Below are positions 45,779 to 57,538 of a DNA stretch of 64,000 nucleotides, in pieces; the stretch's first letter is position 1; each line of letters opens with the position of its first letter. The stretch is from Diphasiastrum complanatum (taxonomy: Eukaryota; Streptophyta; Lycopodiopsida; Lycopodiales; Lycopodiaceae): contig CM055104.1 in the NCBI GenBank assembly GCA_029204225.1, positions 47,934,451 through 47,998,450 on the forward strand, in the 5' to 3' direction. A program made the position numbers and the translations under genes. The notes under the pieces were generated by a model, which made no database searches, was not told the DNA's origin, and worked only from the letters and a program-made list of their open reading frames with translations.

Positions 45779-46113
45779 CTATTAAAGATGATGAAAAATC
45801 TTTTGAGGACATCACTCTTTATAGGAGTCTTATTGGCTCACTTATTTGGTTGATAGTGACTAGGCCTTATCTAAGCTTTTGTGTTCATAAGCTAAGTCAA
45901 CACATGTAGGATCCAAAGTTATATCATTGGAAGTTGGCTAAAAGAGTCTTGAGGTATATATCTTCTACCTTGGATTATGGACTATACTATGAAGGAGAAG
46001 ATCTTACTTTGATTGCTTTTTCAGATTCAGATTTTGCAGGAGATAGGTTGGATAGGAAATCCCTAAGTTCTTACACTATATTTCTTGGAGGAAATTTGGT
46101 TTCTTGGCTGAAA
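45779..46113 (+). pseudogene. Copia RT end-RNase H fragment (family A)
   Basis: Reads PIKDDEKSFEDITLYRSLIG, SLIWLIVTRPYLSF, then one stop, then WKLAKRVLRYISSTLDYGLY, FSDSDFAGDRLDRKSLSSYT and FLGGNLVSWL. The catalytic Asp of SDSDFAGD is kept. At about 46113, exactly after NLVSWL, the frame runs without a stop into the gag of a different family. Confidence 0.88.
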
Positions 46114-47845
46114 CATCACGGATACCCAGATTGGCCATGTATCCAAGGCTCAGACATCGAAAGAAGTCTGGGACATCTTGAGCACACTATACGAAGTGCG
46201 AGATATAGCTTCTAAGCTACATCTCAGAAAGAAATTCTACTCCCTCAAGATGACGAATGGTGATTCTCTGTAGAATCACATTATTAACTCAAGAACTCGC
46301 TAAGAAAAATGGCCACTGTTGGATCTATCATAGACGATCAAGATGCAGTGATGCAAAAGCTTACCGTAGTTCTTACGACAGCTAGGTGATGATCATCAAG
46401 ACTCATCCAGAATTGACTCTTTCGAGAGTCATTACTATGTTGTTGCAGGAAGACACGCGAAGGAACGAAGCCTCGAGTTTCTCAGCTGATTCTCATCCCT
46501 TGTACACCAACAAGAGATGACAAAGCAGAAGAAGAAGAAAGGCCCGAAGCAATCAAATCCAGACCAGAAACCAGCTCAGCACAAGAAACAGTCGAATCCA
46601 CAGACAAAGAAGAAGCTATTCTGCAGATACTAGGACAAGACTGCCGCATACTTACAAGCGAAGAACAACAACAAAGGGCAGTCGACTCAAGTGGCGAATG
46701 CAGCTGCAGAAGCTCCACAACCTATTCAAGAAACGGATCATGATGCCTTCATGACCAACCATCAAGGAGCATCTGGCGATAGTTCTTGGTTTCTGGATTC
46801 CGGGCCACTCAGTCTCATTGGATGTTTCGAGTCCTATACACCTAATTGTACTCAAAAATTTGTTCACCTTGGCGACAATAGCACACAAGCTATTAAAGGT
46901 GAAGGCACTGTAAGATTATGCTTTGCGAATGATCTACTAAAGTCCTGTATGTACCAAAGTTATCTACGAATCTGCTCTCTATAAGCAGAATCACAGATCT
47001 AGGACATAGAGTAGAATTCAAATGTGATCAATGTAAAGTAGTTGATAGGACAGACAAGATCCTAGCACTTGGAAAGAGGCATGGATACTTGTATAAATTA
47101 AGTCATTGTTTTTTTGCTCTAGTCAGGCTCTCAGTACTTCAATTCATACAAATAAAGGTTTACTTTGGCATTATAGACTTGGTCATTTAAATCATGCTGC
47201 TGTACAGCGAATGTCTAGACAATCTATTGTTCTTGATCTCGACTATCCTCGCAAAAAAGTCGAGTTACCTGTCTGTCAAGACTGTCTAGTTGGTAAACAG
47301 ACTAGGAAACCATTTAAGTCAAGCCATCAACATATTGCTAGAGGATTGCTAGATGTTGTACATTCAGATATTTGTGGCCTAATGAAAAATCCTCCGTTCA
47401 AGGATGCCAAGTATTTTATAACCTTTTTTGATGAATTCTCCAGAAGGACGATGGTGTATTTCATAAAGAAGAAATCAGAAGCTTTCAACTGCTTCAGAAT
47501 ATTCAAGGAGTGTGCAAAACAGGAGACTGGAAGGACGATCAAGGCCCTAATATTAGACAGTGGTGGAGAATACATCTCTGTTGAGTTTAAGGAGTACTGT
47601 CACAGCCAAGGCATTGAGCAGCAATTCATCACTCCTTACAGTCCTCAGTCTAATGGCTTAGCTGAGAGGAAGAACTATACTCTGGTTGAATCAACTAAAT
47701 GTATGCTATCGCATGCATCGTTGCCCAAGAGATTCTGGGCTGAAGTTGTCTCCACTGCAGCTTACGTCCAGAACAGATGTTTGACCAAGGCCCTCTCAGA
47801 CAAGACACCCCATGAGGTGTGGACAGGCTCTAAGCCTTCTTTAAA
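46114..47845 (+). pseudogene. Copia gag-protease-integrase (family B)
   Basis: Starts within gag (TDTQIGHV-like, then SKEVWDIL and LHLRKKFYSLKM text over two frames). The protease region has SSWFLDSG, where the D-S-G of the aspartic protease is kept but the following residues up to LIGCFESYTP are shortened. Pre-integrase and integrase follow from 47106: HYRLGHLNHAA, the C-X2-C of CQDCLVGKQTRKPF, HSDICGLM, FDEFSRRTMVYF, LDSGGEYIS (DNGGEY expected) and SNGLAERKNYTL. The frame 47106-47873 is open for 255 codons. At about 47845, after WTGSKPSL, family A RT begins. Confidence 0.9.
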
Positions 47846-48716
47846 AAAAGATCCATTACATTTTAGGCCTTGAGATTGATTTTCATGAAGAGTATGCTTT
47901 TATTTGTTAATCTAGATATGTCTTTTCTATGTTGAGAAAATTTAATATGCAAAATTGTAAAGGCATAGATACTCCCATGGAGCAACATGTAAAAGATCCT
48001 ATTAAAGGTGATGAAAGATCCTTCGAGGACATCACACTTTATAGGAGTCTTATAGGCTCTTTAATTTGGCTTACTATCACTATACCCGATTTGAGCTATT
48101 GTGTGCACAAATTGAGTCGATTTATGCAAGATCCCAAGATCCAACATTGGAAGATGGCCAAGAGAGTTCTAAGATATGTATCTTCTACTCAAGATTATGG
48201 TTTATTGTACAAGAATGAAGATCTAACCATTGTTGGCTATTCGGATTCCAATTTTGCAAGTGATAAAATGGATCGAAAGTCCATTAATGCATATACTATC
48301 TTTCTTGGAGGCAATCTTGTGTCTTGGCTTTCAAAGAAACAAGATACCATATCTCTATCATCTTGTGAGGCCGAGTACAAAGCACTCACTACAACAACTA
48401 AAGAGGTGCTTTGGATCTAAAGTGCATCAAAGAGGATGATCTTCCCTTGATCAAATGTGACAACATATCGGCACAAGCTCTTGCAAACAGTCCTATTTTT
48501 CATGCAAGAAGCAAGCATATAGAAGTGGCACACCATTTTGTAAGGGAAAAGCTCATTGGAGGTGAAATCAACTTGGAACATGTCGACACATCTTCATGTA
48601 TTGCTGATCTTCTCACAAAGCCACTTTGCAAAAGTGCCTTCTCAAAGCATAGGTCTAATCTTGGTCTTATCTCAAGATCGATGCTTGATCCACATTAGAT
48701 ACATTTTTAGGAGGAG
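47846..48716 (+). pseudogene. Copia RT end-RNase H (family A)
   Basis: Contains YSMLRKFNMQNCKGIDTPME, DERSFEDITLYRSLIGSLIW, WKMAKRVLRYVSSTQDYGLL, YSDSNFASDKMDRKS, ISLSSCEAEYKAL, a stop at 48418, then HARSKHIEVAHHFVREKL and SSCIADLLTKPL. It begins after the RT palm, so the polymerase core is absent. A polypurine tract (TTTTTAGGAGGAG) ends at 48716. Of the LTR (TGTCAAAATAG from 48717) only about 20 bp remain before a joint with a minus-strand family B copy. Confidence 0.9.
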
Positions 48717-48738
48717 TGTCAAAATAGTAAAAAATCTC

Positions 48739-51690
48739 CTAGAGTGAAATTTAGGGTTGGCCGACAAGGCAATAACACTCTGATTATCATAGAGGAAAAT
48801 TGTAGGGTTGTATTGATACAAACTAATGTTTGACAATAAATTTCTCAACCAAAACGCTTCTTTAATAGATTGAGAAGCAGCAATGTATTTCGCTTCTGTA
48901 GAAGAAAGAGCGATAGAGGTTTGCTTACGACTGTTCCATGAGATAGGACCACCGTTGAAGAAGAATGTAAATCCAGATGTGGACTTATGATTGTCTACAT
49001 CTCCTCCCCAACTTGCATCAGAATATCCACTGAGCTGATGAAGATTGTCGTTGTTGACTTCTCCATAGCAGATGCACTGGTCCATGGTAGCTCGAATATA
49101 CCTCATGGCTCTTATGAGAGCCTTCCAATGGGTAATTCCAGGATTAGCCATGTATTGGTTGAGTGAGCTTATTGCAAAAGAGATGTTAGGTCTTGTACAG
49201 ACCATTGCGTACATGAGAGATCCAAGTATCGATCGATAAGGATACTCTCTCATCTGCTCCTCTTCCTACTTGGTTTGGGGACATTGGTCCTTTGACAAAT
49301 ACAGGCCTGGATCCATCGGTGAGTGAGCTAACTTACAATTCATTAGATTGTATCTGTCAAGAACATTATGAAGATACCTTTGTTGAGTGATATAGATCAG
49401 TCGTCTCGCTCTGTCTTCGTGGATCTGAATGTCCAGACAGAAGTGAGTTCATTGTAGTCAATGTTGGGGATTTGAGTGAATCCTGGTGTTACCAATCTTG
49501 CCTTCCTTCAATCAATTGCTCCATTGGCATTGTACTTGATCTTGAAGATCCATTTGCAATCAATGATATTGCAGCCAATAGGAGCTTTGACTAGTGACCA
49601 CGTCTGGTTCTTAATCCGAGAGGAATACTCTCTGTCCATAGCTTCTCTCCAAAGATCAGAGTCTGGTTGGCTGAGTGCCTCTTTGACTGTTGTCGGTTCC
49701 TGTATCAAGAGACATGCAGACTCAAGAGTATACCTTGTGGGCTGTGTGCACACTCAACTTGATCTTATGGGAGGAATCAACTGATGAACCACTCTTGGAA
49801 CTTGTTGTTGGGTAGCAGCAACGTCTTCGTCTGATTCACTATCAAATAGTGGGTTGTCAATGGACACGCCTGAGCCCAAAGCTTTGATTGTCGTGTCAAT
49901 GACAGGTGATGAAAGTTCTCCTGGAACAATATCCTTGCCTTTGATGTCAACAAATTGATCCTCGAAAAAGACTGTATCTCAGCTATACAAGACTTGGGAA
50001 TATTAGGATCATAAAGCTTATATGTGTTATCAGATGAAGTATATCCAATCAGGATGGTCTTGAGACCTTGGAAGTCCAATTTCTTCCTTGTATTTTTTGG
50101 GATCTGCGCATAGGCAATGCATCCAAACACTCTTAGGTTCTTCATAGAAGGCTTAGAGCCTGTTCACACCTCATGGGGTGTCTTGCTTGAGAGGGCCTTG
50201 GTTGAACATCTGTTTTGGACGTAAGCTGTAGTGGAGACAGCTTCGGCCCAGAACCTCTTGGGAAGCAATGCATGCGCTAGCATACATTTGGCTGATTCAA
50301 TTAGAGTATGGTTCTTCCTCTCAGCTAAGCCATTCGACTGGGGACTATAAGGAGTGATGAATTGCTGCTCAATGTCTTGGCTTTGGTAGTACTCCTTAAA
50401 CTTGGTAGAGATGTACTCTCCACCATTGTTTGACCTTAAGGCCTTGATCGTTCATCCAATCTCTTTTTCTGCATGCTCCTTGAGGATTCTGAAGCAATTG
50501 AAAACTTCTGATTTTTTCTTGATAAAGTATACCATAGTCCTTTTGGAGAATTCATCAATAAAAGTTATAAAATACTTTGCATCCTTCAGTGAAGGATTTT
50601 TCATCGGGCCACAAGTGTCCGAATGCACAATGTCTAACAATCCTCTAGCAGTTTGTTGATGGCTTGATCTAAATGGTTTTCTAGTCTGTTTACAAACTAG
50701 CTAGTCTTGATAGACAGGTAACTCGACTTTCTCTCTAGGATAGTCTAGATCAAGAACAATAGAATGTCGAGACATTTGTTGTACAGTAGCATGACTCAAG
50801 TGACCAAGTCTATAATGCCAAAGTAAACTTTTATTTGCATGAATAAAAGTACTGAACGCCTAACTAGAGATAGAAAAGCAATGACCTAAACTACACAAGT
50901 ATCCATGCCTCTTCTCGAGTGCTAGGATCTTATCTGTCCTATCAACTACTTTGCACTGATCACATTCAAATTCTACTCTATGTCCTAGATCTGTGATTCC
51001 GCCTACAAAGAGTAGATTCATAGATAAATTGGGTACATACAGGACTTAAGAAAGTAGCTTAGATTGATCATTCGCAAAGCTCAATCTCACAATACCTTCA
51101 CCTTTAATAGCTTGTGTGCTATTATCGCCAAGGTGAACATATTTGTTGGTACTATAAGGTGTATAGGACTCGAAACAGCCAATGAGACTGGTCATGTGCT
51201 GAGTGGCACCAAAATCCAGAAACCAAGAACTGTCGTTGGATGCTCCTTGATGGTTGGTCATGAAGGCATCATGATCCGCTTCTTGAATAGGCTGTGCAGC
51301 TTCTGTAGCTGCATTTGCCACTTGATTCGATTGTCCCTTTCTGTTGTTCTTAGCTTGTAGTATCCGATAGTCTTGAATTTTGTGGTTGTTTCACTTGCAG
51401 TATCATGTGCTCAAGATGTCCTAGACTTCTTTGGATGTCTAGGCTTCGGATACATGGTCAATCTGAGTATCCAAGATGTTGAGGATGATTAGCGCGAAAG
51501 CCTTTTCATCCTTCAGTTTCCATTTGGCGATTGTTGTGTCGTTAGCTTCAGGTTTCCCTTCTGCACTTGTAACAATGTCATACAATTCTTTAGCCATTAG
51601 CCACTGTTTTCATCTTAAATTTCCATAGATGGTAATTGGATCCATCAAGCTTGTCCATGATAGGACTGGCTTTCCCTTGGGAATCCATGT
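48739..51690 (-). pseudogene. Copia family B, gag to RNase H, internally deleted
   Basis: Start ATG near 51690 opens the gag block (IMDKLDGSNYHLWKFKMK). Then: gag core with a deletion; protease (SSWFLDFGATQHM: D-F-G where D-S-G is normal); integrase (DIVHSDTCGPM, FIDEFSKRTMVYF); linker (LRVFGCIAYAQIP); the opening of RT (KEALSQPDSDLWREAMDREY, CKWIFKIKYNANG). About 430 bp holding the RT palm are missing near 49450. RNase H resumes (RSILGSLMYAMVCTRP, YSDASWGGDVDNHKSTSGFT, ALSSTEAKYIAASQ) and stops after NPKFHSR at 48739. Many stops. The gag-integrase part mirrors 46114-47845 in reverse. Confidence 0.9.
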
Positions 51691-51744
51691 GAAAGATTAG
51701 TCTAGGTGATTGGAATAACTATCAGTGACTTAAGTATGAAAATC

Positions 51745-51890
51745 TGATGTTTGGCTATGTAATTAGATTGAACGTGATTTCTGTCTCTAATATTCTGTTC
51801 GAGTCTGATAGGTGTAGTCATGCTTAAGGAAAGAAGGATATAGCTCATTCCACTGCGCACGAACACTTTCCATTCATGTTCGTTTCTTTT
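51745..51890 (+). mobile_element. Fragment of family B LTR, inverted relative to its gag
   Basis: AGATTGAACGTGA ... TGATAGGTGTAGTCATGC matches the minus-sense LTR at about 37850-37925, but here it is on the plus strand, whereas the adjoining gag start at 51690 is on the minus strand. An inversion or a joint between two copies lies at about 51700-51760. Confidence 0.55.
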
Positions 51891-53879
51891 TGGGCTATTT
51901 TCATTTCTCACACTCTGATATATGCTTTAAGATTTGATTTACAGGGTGCCTTCGCTTTTCTATAAGGGCACCTATTGCATTTGTAGGGCAATGTCACCTT
52001 TTTCGCCTTTTTCGCCCGTGGAAATTTACTTGTATTTATGCAGACAGTCGCGTTTTTTGCCTATCTTACATGTAAATATGCAGACTGTGCGAGAACATGA
52101 GTAAACATGCAGCAACATGAATGGAAGAAAATTTACATAGGATTTAGGAGAGTAAAGGAGATAAATCTAACACTATTTGCATTATCCAATTCATGCTTTA
52201 AAATAGCTTGTTTTTCATAACAGTGTGAAACTAGACAAAAGGTAGTCATGTAGAAGCATGTCAACATGAGGTTAAGCCTCAATCCCCTCATGACTTGTAC
52301 AAATTAAAATGCATGTTTAGGTTAGGCAAAGACATCCATCCTGAGTCCCATTAGTTGTGGACACATGTCCTAGATTATAGGGATGAAATTGGCAAGTATT
52401 GCACCATAGGTCAAAATCCTCACCACAGTGACTTTTGAGGTCTTATCAAATTTTGGGGTACAAATCATGGATCCAATCACTTTTAGAGGTTACTACATGC
52501 CTTATTGAGTAGGAGCTTGAGCTACCACTATGTCAATGTGGAGTTCCATTGTATTTGAAGGACTTTTGAGAGTTAATCAAGTCTTTGTCTTGTAAACTTT
52601 TGGTCTATTTGCTCTCGAGCTTTGCTTTCTCTCTCTACCCAAGAGTTAGGTGCTTTTTTGGCTCCTCCATAATGAGATCTACTTAGTTTTTTCAAGGATA
52701 TGCATGAAACTTGCTTGACTTTGAATGGCCATTGCCCTTTGTGTTCATGAGCTCTTGCCTAGATCCAAATTGTGTTTGATAGCTCATCAAGATCCAAGTT
52801 GATCAAGAGTAATTTGATAGTGTGCAACCTCTCATGCATGTAGGTCATGGATGATTTATTCAAGGTCCTCAAAAGTAACTTTTTTTACATAAAGACTATA
52901 TCTAAGTTCTTTCTACCAAAAAAATCTCTCTACAAATTTTCTAAGTGATTTCCACTAAAAAACAACAATTTTTAACCTTCAACAACATGAAAATTGCTAG
53001 AAAATGACAAAAACTACAACGTCACCATTTAAATAGATTTAAATTTTTTCAATCCTACCCTAGCTTTCTCAATGCCACTACAAATGTTTTTCATTCTCTA
53101 CTAATGAGTTTTGTGGCTCCAAGTTTGCAAGAAACTAGAAACAAATATTTTTGGCCACTAAGTTACCAAAACCTATTTTCACTTTCTATGAGGGATTTCT
53201 CACCTCAATACAAATCCTATGGCAGCTGAATCCGTGAATATTATGATCCAAAATGCACTTAATGGATCTTTGATCTTGGGTCAATTTGATCAGCACATCT
53301 AGAACTAGTTAGAAGGTAGAAATCAACAATTTTGAGCATGCTAGTCTTGCATAAATCACATAGATCTGATCATGAACATAAAAATATAGAAAGATATTGT
53401 CCTTGTCTTTACAAAACTAGCAGCCTAATGTCGTTACCTGTGGATTCAAGATCTACAAGAAAATCAACATTCTACACATAAAAACTCAAGATACATGAGA
53501 AAATGACATGAGATGGACATAGAATCAACAAAGCTGAGATCTCCACACAAATGATCAACTAATGAATATGTTCTCCATACAAATACAGATATTTATATCA
53601 GCCATATTTCTTTTAGCCCTATTCTCCAACTATGCCCTAAAATGACAACTTCTAGGTACTTAACCAAAAACCTAGAAAAACTAGTCCAAATGCAATGTAC
53701 CAAGTTTAACCAATTAGAATGGGTCCAAAATTGACCTCATCCACTTAGATACTTGTTAAAAATAGTAATAAAAGTATTAAGAGCTCTATTGACATTTATG
53801 AAACTAACTCTAAGTTGAGATTTCACTTTAGCCTCCAGAATTGCTAAATAAAATGTCAAAACTAGTTGACAATTTTCAC
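51891..53879. other. Non-coding repeat-derived DNA
   Basis: 51945-52010 resembles, in reverse, the GGTGCCCTTA/GCGAAGG words of the family C LTR. 52560-52830 shares blocks with the insertion at 40800-41540. The rest (to 53879) is AT-rich with only short frames. Confidence 0.5.
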
Positions 53880-56590
53880 ACTCGGAAGTGAATTCCAGAC
53901 ATATCTTGGGGGTTGATCCATATAGACCTCTTCGTCTAGGTCACCATGCAAGAAGGTTGTCTTCTCGTTCACAATATGGATCATGAGGTCATAAGTTGCT
54001 ACATATGCAAATAACAGACGTAGGGATGAATGTTTGATGACAAGAGAGATGGTTTCAGAGTAGTCAATACCATATCTATGAGAGAATCCCTTTACTACCA
54101 GTCTCGCCTTGTACTTTGAGACATTTCCATCTGGTCCATACTTGAGTTTGAAAACCCATTTGCATTTGACAGTCTTGCGCTTATGTGGTAATGGCTGCAA
54201 CATCCATACTTGGTTCTTCCTCATGGACTCCATATCTTCGTTCATGGCTTGGATCCATCTGTCCTTCTCTAAACATTCAATCACCTCCTCAAAAGTCTAT
54301 GGTTTGCCACTGAATCTGCAGAACTCTTCTGATGTGAAAGTTGAGCTGCCTGGCACATATCTTGCTGGCACTCTTCGTGGTCTTGTTGATCTTCTAGGAG
54401 ATCCTCCTAGGACAACAATGCCTTTGCCTTTGTCTGCTCTGCTAGGTCCGAAATCATCCTGGTTTACAGAAACTATAGTAGTAGACTACCTCTCGAATCT
54501 TTTGTCTTCAGATTCGTCACTCAAATAGGAAACGACTCAAAAATCTTCATTTTCGTGTTCGTTCTCTGCTCCCTCTGTCACTTGTGGTAGGTCATAGTAC
54601 TATCTCTCTAGAACTTCATAGCTGACAGGATTGTCATTGGCCATTGTCCCGCTCTCATCAAATCTGACATCTCTCACTGTTTGCACAACATCCATGTCTG
54701 GCATGTATACTCTGTAGTATGACAAATTGTTGTCATAACCCACCAAAAATCCCTGCTCGGCATTCTCATCAAGCTTCTTCCTAAGCTTATCAGAAATATG
54801 TGCATAAGCTGCACAACCAAAGATTCTGACATGAGACAGGTTCAGCTTTCTACCCCACCATAACTCATGTGGTGTCATGTGAGGGACACCAGACTTTCCT
54901 GTCCTTTTCTAAATGTATGTGGCTGTAGCTATTGCTTCAGCCCACAATACTCTTGGAGCCTTTGAGTAGGCCATCATGCATCTAGCTGCTTCCATCAGGG
55001 TATTCTTTTGTTCTGCAACACCTGTGCTGTGGTGTGTAGGTTGCAGTCCTTCTGTGAATGATTCCATGATCATTACAGAGGTCAATGAAGTGATTCGAGA
55101 TGTATTCGCCACCTTGATCTGTCCTAATCTGCTTCACTTTGTTGCTTCTACATCTCTCGGCCCAATTCACATATTCTGTGAGTTTATCAAGTGCTTCAGA
55201 TTTATTCTGAATAAAATACACTTTGACAAATTTGCTATAACCATCAATGAAGGTTATATAATATTTTGAACCTCCTACTGAGATCACATTGAAAGACCCA
55301 CAGATGTCAGAATGCACTAACTCCAAAATCTTGGTCGTTCTATAGGAGTCTTTGATGAATGGAGTGCGTGACCTTCAAACATCCATCATAGGTGGTCGAA
55401 CTGATTGCATTCGAGATGCTGACCCATGTTATTGCTCCATGATGGCTTGTTTGGTAAAGTGCCATAGAGTTCATGTGGCAGAGTCTCATGTGCCACAGAG
55501 TGTCTGGCGAGTCATCATGAGTCTGATGCACCTGATCTGCAGGTAGGCATACCTTTAGATGATATAGATTACCTTTCCTTCTGCCTTGAGTGATCAAAGT
55601 ACTGGTACTGGCGTCAACCACGTTGCATGCTTCGTCAGAAAATGTCACACGCATTTTTGCATTTGCTATTCTTGCCACAGAAAGCAAGTCTTGTTGTAGT
55701 GTAGGCACGAACAGAACATCTTCGAGTCGTCTGTCTCTGCCATTGGTGTTGAGCCAAAGTGAACGAATACCATTCACTTGATGTTTAGATCCATCTCCAA
55801 GAACTATGAATCTGGAGGGATCGGCACTTCTGAAATCAGACATGATTCATCTTGATATCACGAAGTGTGAGGTGGCTCTCAAATCTAGGATCACTTCGTG
55901 TGTGTCAAACGTTGATGCTGCACACACATCTTCACAAATGTAGGTGGTCGAATAATTTCTGTTCGATCTTTCCTCACCCATTTTTGAGCTCTCAAGCTCC
56001 TCGACATAGGATAAATTGTTGCTGTTCTCTTGTTTGTTCTGCGCTAATTTGTTTTTTAGGTTCTGTCCATAGTTGCATGACCTTCTTGTGACAGTGGATA
56101 CACTCAATCTTTGGATTGAGCCAACATGTATCAACCGTGTGCCCATCTCGTCTGCATCTCATGCAAGTCTTCTTTTCTCCACCACGTTGTTTTGACATTC
56201 CTTTGCTTTTTCAGTTTCCTTTGCTGGTCCTCTCTGCTTGTTGATCATGATCTTGCCTCTGATTCAACTCCCTCTTAGGCTTAATTTATTTCTTGGATTT
56301 CTCTTAGTTGATGTAGAGGGCCTGGTCAGAACCATCTTTGTGATCAAGATGTTCTCTTGCCTTGACTTCCTCTAGAAACTCGCCTTTTTGAGGTTCATGG
56401 TAGGATCTTTCGCGAGCAGGGTGCTCGTTGTCTGAAAAGATTTGGGTAAGGCTCTCAACAGGTATGTGAGCTGCTTCTCAGCTGGCACTGCGTTCTCTGC
56501 TCCAGAGTTATGTAGTGATAGAAATAGATCTTTCATCTTTCTTACAAAAGAGGTGAGGTCTTTTCCATCTCACTGTAGATTTGTCAGTTG
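53880..56590 (-). pseudogene. Copia gag-protease-integrase-RT (family G), 3' truncated
   Basis: From right to left: gag (SFVRKMKDLFLSLHNSG, then QLTYLLRALPKSFQTT); the zinc knuckle CMRCRRDGHTVDTC (C-X2-C-X4-H-X4-C) at about 56150; protease region (DLRATSHFV, where D-S-G is altered to D-L-R) and LEDVLFVPTLQQDLLSVARI; WHMRLCHMN pre-integrase; integrase HSDICGSF, FIDGYSKFVKVYF, RTDQGGEYIS; the LSHVRIFGCAAYAHI block; and the opening of RT (WIQAMNEDMESMRKNQVW, CKWVFKLKYGPDGN, TTFLHGDLDEEVYMDQPP). It ends before the RT palm at about 53880. Several frameshifts. Family G RT-RNase H is found again at 31275-33150. Confidence 0.9.
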
Positions 56591-57395
56591 ATTAAAGTTC
56601 GGCAGTCCTTAATTTCGTGGCCAGTCCTCTTACAGTATCTGCAGAAAAGTTTATGCACTGGTTGAAATGATGAAGAGGTTGAATTCGATTCTAAATTAGA
56701 ATTTCGTCCAGACTGCATGTTGCTCTTCTTGTCAGTAGAGCCTGAATTTGTAGATCTCTTGGATCTAAACTTCTGATTTTTTGAATACAAAACTTGAGGA
56801 TTTGATCCTGAGCCTGAGGAGGATGCTGGTCTTCTGATCTCTTCTTGTAGGAGCAGCGAAATCACTCTAGATAGAGTGAGGTGTGCTCCTGGGTAGAAAT
56901 TGCCATTACCCAATTTTTGTAGGCTTCAAGTACACTCGATAATAGAGTCATGAGTGCATCAGAATTTTTTATGACTGAGCCTGTTGCAGTCATCTGCTCC
57001 ATAAGATTTTTGAAAGTGTTGAGGTGGCTCGAAACACTATTTGCGTCAGACATTCTAAGGGTGAATAATTTCTTCCTCAGATGAAGCTTGGATGTAATGT
57101 CTCTAATGTCATAGAGAGTTGCTAGGATGTCCCATGCAGTCTTAGCTATCTGAACAACACGTATGTGGTTGATTTGAGTGTCCTTGATATTGAGGGTGAT
57201 CATGGCAAATGCTTTGCCGTCTCTCAGTTTCCACTTGGTGATGACGACTGCATCACCTTCTGGTTTGAGCTCTGTGCCATCAACAATGTCCCACAGTTCT
57301 TTGGCTAGAAGTATAACCTTCATCTTGAATTTCTAGAGATGGTAGTTATCTCCATCGAGTTTGTCTATGAGAGATGAACTAGATGATGGATCCAT
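56590..57395 (-). pseudogene. Copia gag (family C)
   Basis: ATG at 57395 opens MDPSSSSSLIDKLDGDNYHL, a stop replaces the Trp/Trp-Lys block, then AKELWDIVDGTELKPEGD, DGKAFAMITLNIKDTQINHI, TAWDILATLYDIRDI, LHLRKKLFTLRM and the knuckle CRYCKRTGHEIKDC (C-X2-C-X4-H-X4-C). One frameshift lies near 56880. At about 56590, just behind the knuckle, family G gag begins instead of family C protease. LTR and PBS upstream belong to this gag. Confidence 0.9.
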
Positions 57396-57526
57396 TCTGG
57401 TTGAACAAGTTCGTTGGTAGAAACAACGACTGTCGGAATACTGTTGGCTGCGCGTTTGCTAGAAAGACGTCTTGATAGAAACAAGATTGATAATCTGCAA
57501 TAGAAATGCAGATTAATTAAATGCTC

Positions 57527-57538
57527 GCTTTGATACCA
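57527..57538 (-). promoter_or_regulatory. Primer-binding site (family C)
   Basis: Minus-strand TGGTATCAAAGC directly after the LTR end at 57539. Confidence 0.88.
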
